Positions 6,286-10,289 of a DNA stretch of 10,289 bases are shown in pieces. Position 1 is the stretch's first letter, and each line of letters starts with the position of its first letter. Both the position numbers and the translations under genes were made by a program. The DNA is from Desulfobacteraceae bacterium UBA2771 (GTDB taxonomy: Bacteria; Desulfobacterota; Desulfobacteria; Desulfobacterales; Desulfosarcinaceae): NCBI GenBank assembly GCA_002352605.1, contig DEIP01000179.1:1-10289 (forward strand), given 5' to 3'. A model generated the notes under the pieces. The model was not told where the DNA came from and ran no database searches. It saw only the letters and a list, made by a program, of their open reading frames with translations.

Positions 6286-7137
6286 ATGGCAATTATCACG
6301 TTTTCGCGGGGATGCTTTAGTCACGGCAAGGAACTTGCCGAATGTGTCGCCGGCAAACTGTGCTATGAATGCATCAGCCGAGAGATCCTGCTGGAGGCAT
6401 CGCATTTTTTCCAAGTCCCCGAGGCCAAGCTTTACAAATCCCTCCACGACGCACCGAGTCTGTTGGATCGGATTACCCACGAACGGCAACGCTTTGTCAG
6501 TCGCATTCAAGCTGCCCTTCTGGAACACGTGGTTAAAGACAATGTAGTTTATCATGGTCTCGCCGGCCAGATGTTGCTGGCTGGTATTTCGCATGTCCTC
6601 AGAATAAGAGTGATCGCCGAGATGGAAGAACGCGTGAATCTGCTTGAGAACCAGCGACAGGTCACCCGGCAGGAGGCGCTTCACCTCATCGAAGGGGAGG
6701 ATCATGAACGGGCCGAATGGTACCAGAACATCTACCGGATCGACGGCAACGATCCCCGGCTGTATGATATAGTGCTGCATATCGATCGGTTGACCATCGA
6801 CGATGCATGCGATATCGTCTGCCAAGCAGCGTCGGGAGACAGTTTCAGGCCGACGGCCCGGTCCCAGGCCGCTTTAGAAGACCTGGCAATGGAAAGCCAC
6901 GTTAAGGTCGTTATCGAGGGTGTCTGCAAAGCCGATGTTACGGCCAGAGACGGTATCGTGCACATCCGGGTTCAGGGACAGAAACTGAAAACCGCCAGCG
7001 TTGCCACCCGGAAGGTTAAACATCAGTTGGCGGACCATATCCAGAATGACTTGTACGACAAAATCAGCGCCCTGGTGTTGGATGTCCCGGGGGTGAAAGA
7101 CATCGATTGTATCATTGACCGACCCTATTATGTCTGA
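6286..7137 (+). CDS. Cytidylate-kinase-like protein with C-terminal BON-like domain
   Basis: The N-terminal ~180 residues follow the cytidylate-kinase-like (Cytidylate_kin2) pattern: strand MAIITFSRG, P-loop-like G9-x4-G14-K15-E16, then KLCYECISREILLEAS, the conserved HDAP (54-57), NVVYHGLAG (86-94), RIRVIAEMEERV (106-117) and DPRLYDIVLHIDRLTIDDA (156-174). The P-loop is odd: the S/T normally after the lysine is glutamate, so true CMP phosphorylation is doubtful. Residues ~196-280 look like a BON domain (VKVVIEGVCK, IVHIRVQGQ, then LDVPGVKDIDCII). BON domains usually bind membranes or lipids, which would suit a partner of the adjacent permease. AAGGAA overlapping the permease stop supports the ATG at 6286. 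It likely acts as a cytoplasmic regulator or modifying enzyme for the transport module; that role is inferred. Confidence 0.85.
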   Translation: MAIITFSRGCFSHGKELAECVAGKLCYECISREILLEASHFFQVPEAKLYKSLHDAPSLLDRITHERQRFVSRIQAALLEHVVKDNVVYHGLAGQMLLAGISHVLRIRVIAEMEERVNLLENQRQVTRQEALHLIEGEDHERAEWYQNIYRIDGNDPRLYDIVLHIDRLTIDDACDIVCQAASGDSFRPTARSQAALEDLAMESHVKVVIEGVCKADVTARDGIVHIRVQGQKLKTASVATRKVKHQLADHIQNDLYDKISALVLDVPGVKDIDCIIDRPYYV

Positions 7138-7211
7138 CCGCCGTTTATTCCCGATACCCTCTGCAAGCCGACGTTGTGCTGGGGATAAATCCACTATACC
7201 GGGACGCCCGT

Positions 7212-8708
7212 ATGCGAATCAGTTTCAGAAAAAAAATTATTGTTGTCCTGACGGTGTACATGCTCGTCGGTGGCGCCATATGGTTTTTGAACTACTACAA
7301 CAATTCCCTGATCAATCGCAAGCTGCGGATTATCGAAAAAAAGGTGGATTTGCTCAACACTATTCTGGAAGCCCGCCGTTATGAAAAAAATTTCTTCTTG
7401 ACACTAAACGTCCATCACCTTGACAGTGCTGTCACGTTTATTCGTCAGGCTGAGGAGAAGATGAGCTACCTGACTTTAGCGGAAGCGGGGGAACCGGCCA
7501 GCAATGGTCTGGCCCTGCACATGGCCAATCTTGATGACTACCGCAGCGCCATGTCCCGCTTGATGGCACTCAGCACAGCGGGATCGCTGTCCCCGCAGAG
7601 CCAGATACCGCCGGCTGAAATTGAAACCAACCAGGCAACCATCCGCCGCATGGGCCGCGTGATTACCGAAGCGAGCGAAGCCATGGTATTGGTTGACCGC
7701 GAGCATATCAACCGGCTGATCATCCACTCTCAATTCTATCATTTCACCACCTTGGCGGGCATGATCCTGATCACGATTCTGGCTGCCTTGTTTTTCTTTT
7801 TCAATGTCATTCAGCCCTTGAAAATGTTGGAAGCGGCCATTGGCGAAATCGCCTCGGGCAACTACGAAAATGTGCCTTCCATTGCCCCGGCCGTGGAGTT
7901 TGAATCGCTGGTCGGCAGCCTCAACAAGATGATCAGCATGTTGAACCGGCGCAGTGAAGATCTCATCCAGGCTAAAAAGCTGGCCGCTTTAGGCACACTG
8001 ACCTCCGGCGTGGCCCATGAGCTGAATAACCCGCTCAACAACATCTCGACCTCCATGCAAATCCTCTTGGAGGAGTTGGAGGACCCGGATCTGGGCTTTA
8101 AGCGTGAGCTGCTTGCCGATGCCGAAAAGGAGGTCGAGCGTGCCCGGGACATCGTTCGGGCCTTGCTGGAATTTTCGCGCCAACGTGCTTTCAGCATCAA
8201 GACCGTCTTGTTCCGTCCGCTGGTGGACGATACCATCCGCCTGATCAAAGGAGAACTGCCCGCCCCGGTGAAGCTGGTGTTGGATGTTCCCGACGATATC
8301 CAGGCCATGGTCGATTCCCGCCGTATCCAGCAGGTGCTGTTAAACCTGATTTTCAATGCCATCCAGGCCATGGAAAACGGCGGCACCTTGTCGATATCCG
8401 CCCAGCGGTGCGGGACCGATGCGTTTTACGTGAGGGTCTCCGATACCGGTAAAGGCATCCCGCCGGAAGTGCTTCGCAAAATATTCGACCCGTTTTTCTC
8501 CACTAAAACGGCCCGACCCCGCAGCGATGAAAATTCTTCGGCCTATGATGCCTTTCTCGATCACGAAGGGACCGGCTTAGGTCTAGCCATATGTCATGGC
8601 ATTGTTAAAAAACATGGCGGTCACATCGACGTCCAGAGCCAACTGGGTGAAGGTGCCACTTTTACCGTTTATCTTCCCATGGAAAAAGTTGATGACGTTG
8701 CCTGCTAA
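7212..8708 (+). CDS. Membrane sensor histidine kinase
   Basis: A 498-aa inner-membrane kinase. Membrane span 1 (~9-28) follows a basic start (MRISFRKK), then a ~145-residue extracytoplasmic helical sensor carrying RRYEKNFFL (56-64), a phrase typical of 4-helix-bundle sensors (4HB_MCP/HBM). Span 2 is ~179-200, HAMP ~198-250. The HisKA H-box is VAHELNNPL with phospho-accepting H269. The ATPase domain shows N-box N378/N382, G1 DTGKGIP (411-417), F-box FDPFF (425-429) and G2 GTGLGL (453-458). Between the F- and G2-boxes is an enlarged ATP lid of about 20 residues (ARPRSDENSSAYDAFLDHE). The ATG at 7212 has a weak GGGA eight bases upstream; a GTG at 7176 would add twelve residues but has no visible ribosome site and breaks the neat N-terminus. 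Its end overlaps the regulator start by 17 bases, marking the pair as cognate. Confidence 0.95.
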   Translation: MRISFRKKIIVVLTVYMLVGGAIWFLNYYNNSLINRKLRIIEKKVDLLNTILEARRYEKNFFLTLNVHHLDSAVTFIRQAEEKMSYLTLAEAGEPASNGLALHMANLDDYRSAMSRLMALSTAGSLSPQSQIPPAEIETNQATIRRMGRVITEASEAMVLVDREHINRLIIHSQFYHFTTLAGMILITILAALFFFFNVIQPLKMLEAAIGEIASGNYENVPSIAPAVEFESLVGSLNKMISMLNRRSEDLIQAKKLAALGTLTSGVAHELNNPLNNISTSMQILLEELEDPDLGFKRELLADAEKEVERARDIVRALLEFSRQRAFSIKTVLFRPLVDDTIRLIKGELPAPVKLVLDVPDDIQAMVDSRRIQQVLLNLIFNAIQAMENGGTLSISAQRCGTDAFYVRVSDTGKGIPPEVLRKIFDPFFSTKTARPRSDENSSAYDAFLDHEGTGLGLAICHGIVKKHGGHIDVQSQLGEGATFTVYLPMEKVDDVAC

Positions 8709-10053
8709 GGAACTTATTCTGGTCGTCGAAGACGAACCCATCGCCCGCCGAAACCTGGTTCACATTCTCGAAAAAGAGGGTTATCAGGTGATCCCCGCCG
8801 CCGGCGGTGTTGAGGCGATGGATCTACTCAAGACGCATACCTTCGACCTGGTGATCACCGATCTGAAGATGGAGCAGGTGGACGGCATGGCCGTGTTGGT
8901 CCAGAGCCGCAAACGCAGCCCGTTTACCGAGGTAATTATGATCAGCGGCTATGCCACGGTCGACTCCGCAGTTGAGGCCATGAAAGCCGGCGCCTACCAT
9001 TACATCCCCAAACCGTTTAAAATCGACGCGGTCCGCAAGATCGTCGCCGAAGCCCTTCTCAAAAGACACCTGCAACTGGAAAACATGCAGCTCAGGGAGA
9101 CCTTGGCATCCGTCGGCCAAGCCCCTTTGATCATCGGCGAAAGCGTGGCCATGAAAGCCGTCATGAAGACCATTCATCAGATTGCATCGGCGATCACCAG
9201 CGTGCTGATCCTCGGGGAAAGCGGCACCGGCAAAGAACTGGCGGCACGCAGCATCCATCAATTGAGCCCGCGGGCCCGGCGGTCGTTTGTGGCCTTCAAC
9301 TGCGGATCATTTACCGAAGATCTCATGGCTAACGAATTGTTCGGGCACGAAAAGGGTGCTTTCACCGGTGCCAACCGTGAAAAGGCCGGCTTGCTGGAAA
9401 CGGCAGACGGCGGCACCGTTTTTCTGGATGAGATCGGCGATATGCCCCAGACCATGCAGATCAAGCTACTGCGGGCGATCCAGGAGCGGGAAGTGCTACG
9501 CGTGGGCGGGGTGAGGCCTCATCCGGTGGACGTTCGATTTATCGCCGCCACCCATCGAGATCTCAATGAGGATATACAGCAGGGGCTTTTCCGTCAGGAT
9601 CTGTATTATCGGCTCAATGTAATCACTATTCACTTGCCTCCGCTCAGCGGGCGTGAAGGCGATATCCAACTGCTGGCCAATTACTTCCTGGCCCTGAAAC
9701 GTCGGGCCATGCACAAAGCAGTTCGTTCCATCCATCCGGAAGCCCTGGCCTTGCTGAACCGCCATAGCTGGCCGGGAAATGTGCGAGAACTCGAAAATGT
9801 CATTGAGCACGGCGTTGCCCTGGCTACCGGGGAGGCCATTATAACGGTTGATCTGCCGGAATACCTGCGCGAACTTTCCATAGAGACCTACCGTCAGCCG
9901 GCCGGATCGATTCCGACCCTGATCGAGCAGGAGCAGCGTTACATCTGCTGGGTCATAGAAAAATATGGCGGGAACAAGACCCAGGCGGCCGCTGTCATGG
10001 GAATCGACAGGGTCTCCTTGTGGCGTAAACTCAAACGTTACGGCATTGCCTGA
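8692..10053 (+). CDS. NtrC-family sigma-54-dependent response regulator
   Basis: A 453-aa transcription activator. The REC domain (~8-122) has E13/D14, phospho-acceptor D57, S85 and K107. The central AAA+ domain (~145-380) has Walker A GESGTGKE (175-182), the sigma-54 contact loop GAFTGA (222-227), Walker B D246/E247 and arginine-finger region RQDLYYRLN (301-309). The C-terminal Fis-type helix-turn-helix (~411-453) ends NKTQAAAVMGIDRVSLWRKL. All catalytic residues are intact, so it should activate sigma-54 promoters after phosphorylation. The ATG at 8692 begins MTLPAKELILVVEDE, overlaps the kinase stop (TAA 8706-8708) and has GGA eight bases upstream; an earlier in-frame ATG at 8596 would put 32 residues of out-of-frame kinase sequence in front of REC. 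Its REC is strikingly close to the one inside the divergent Lon protein. The GTTGC dyads upstream of the cluster are its best candidate sites. Confidence 0.95.
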   Translation: MTLPAKELILVVEDEPIARRNLVHILEKEGYQVIPAAGGVEAMDLLKTHTFDLVITDLKMEQVDGMAVLVQSRKRSPFTEVIMISGYATVDSAVEAMKAGAYHYIPKPFKIDAVRKIVAEALLKRHLQLENMQLRETLASVGQAPLIIGESVAMKAVMKTIHQIASAITSVLILGESGTGKELAARSIHQLSPRARRSFVAFNCGSFTEDLMANELFGHEKGAFTGANREKAGLLETADGGTVFLDEIGDMPQTMQIKLLRAIQEREVLRVGGVRPHPVDVRFIAATHRDLNEDIQQGLFRQDLYYRLNVITIHLPPLSGREGDIQLLANYFLALKRRAMHKAVRSIHPEALALLNRHSWPGNVRELENVIEHGVALATGEAIITVDLPEYLRELSIETYRQPAGSIPTLIEQEQRYICWVIEKYGGNKTQAAAVMGIDRVSLWRKLKRYGIA

Positions 10054-10289
10054 TTTTAGGCAGGGTTAGTCGAGCAATCGCTGATTCCGAGATGAATGTC
10101 TGTGGATCCGGCCTAACCGTGATAATGACAGACCTTGAAACCTCTAAAAAAGATAAACATGAGAAATTCGGAGCTGTGCGCATGGCATTGTTTTTCCGGG
10201 CTGCCAGGCGTGGCATGCGCTCACCAAGTTTACCGCAAATGAGGAAAAAGCAGAAGCATAGAAATAATTCGACCTGTGCGGATGCAAAT
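10054..10289. other. Downstream flank without a convincing gene
   Basis: After the regulator stop there is no strong intrinsic terminator. Weak inverted repeats are present: GGTTAG near 10064 with CTAACC near 10113, and GTCTGT near 10098 with ACAGAC near 10128. A plus-strand frame from ATG 10092 or 10125 stays open to the window end (55-66 codons, basic, MTDLETSKKDKHEKFGAVRM...). It has no visible ribosome binding site and no recognised family, so it is not called as a gene; more sequence to the right would settle it. Confidence 0.4.

Noticed and set aside
10092..10289. Open-ended plus-strand frame at the right edge
   Set aside because: It is basic and low in hydrophobic core, with no ribosome site and no family; it could be real only if the continuation beyond the window shows a gene.
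1..10289. CRISPR array, tRNA, rRNA or insertion sequence
   Set aside because: No regularly spaced repeats, cloverleaf-like sequence, rRNA motif or transposase reading frame was seen.

Overview
The window reads as a chromosomal segment of a Gram-negative Desulfobacterota-type bacterium, probably a relative of the sulfate-reducing Desulfobacteraceae. This placement is inferred from protein style: a TrkA-C-containing SLC13 permease next to degenerate universal stress proteins and a cytidylate-kinase-like protein, plus an NtrC-type two-component pair. No rRNA, tRNA or named marker gene is present to prove it.

Layout. Positions 1-230 are non-coding and begin with a pyrimidine-rich repeat (CTTTTTCC units). 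A minus-strand gene (231-2252) encodes a Lon-type protease that lacks the usual N-terminal substrate-recognition domain and carries a complete CheY-like receiver (REC) domain inserted just before the Walker A motif. A 480-base divergent intergenic region (2283-2763) is unusually rich in GTTGC/GCAAC half-sites, several arranged as dyads. It also holds a sigma-54-like promoter candidate facing right. To the right, all genes lie on the plus strand: a 60-aa small protein, two degenerate universal-stress-like proteins, a hairpin, a previously easy-to-miss 27-aa membrane peptide, an SLC13-type permease with two TrkA-C (RCK_C) domains, a cytidylate-kinase-like/BON-like fusion, a membrane histidine kinase, and an NtrC-family sigma-54 response regulator whose start overlaps the kinase stop. 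The last 236 bases hold nothing convincing.

How the parts may work together. The REC inside the Lon protein and the REC of the NtrC-type regulator align without gaps over 114 residues, with about 65 identities by hand count (roughly 57%), including near-identical alpha-1 helices that normally set kinase specificity. The simplest reading is that one sensor kinase feeds two outputs: a sigma-54 transcription activator, and a phosphorylation-controlled ATP-dependent protease. The GTTGC dyads between the divergent transcripts are the natural candidate binding sites for the activator. The permease, stress proteins and kinase-like protein would be the controlled physiological module. The two-output wiring and the operator assignment are inferences; the domain architecture, the REC similarity and the repeat cluster are visible directly.
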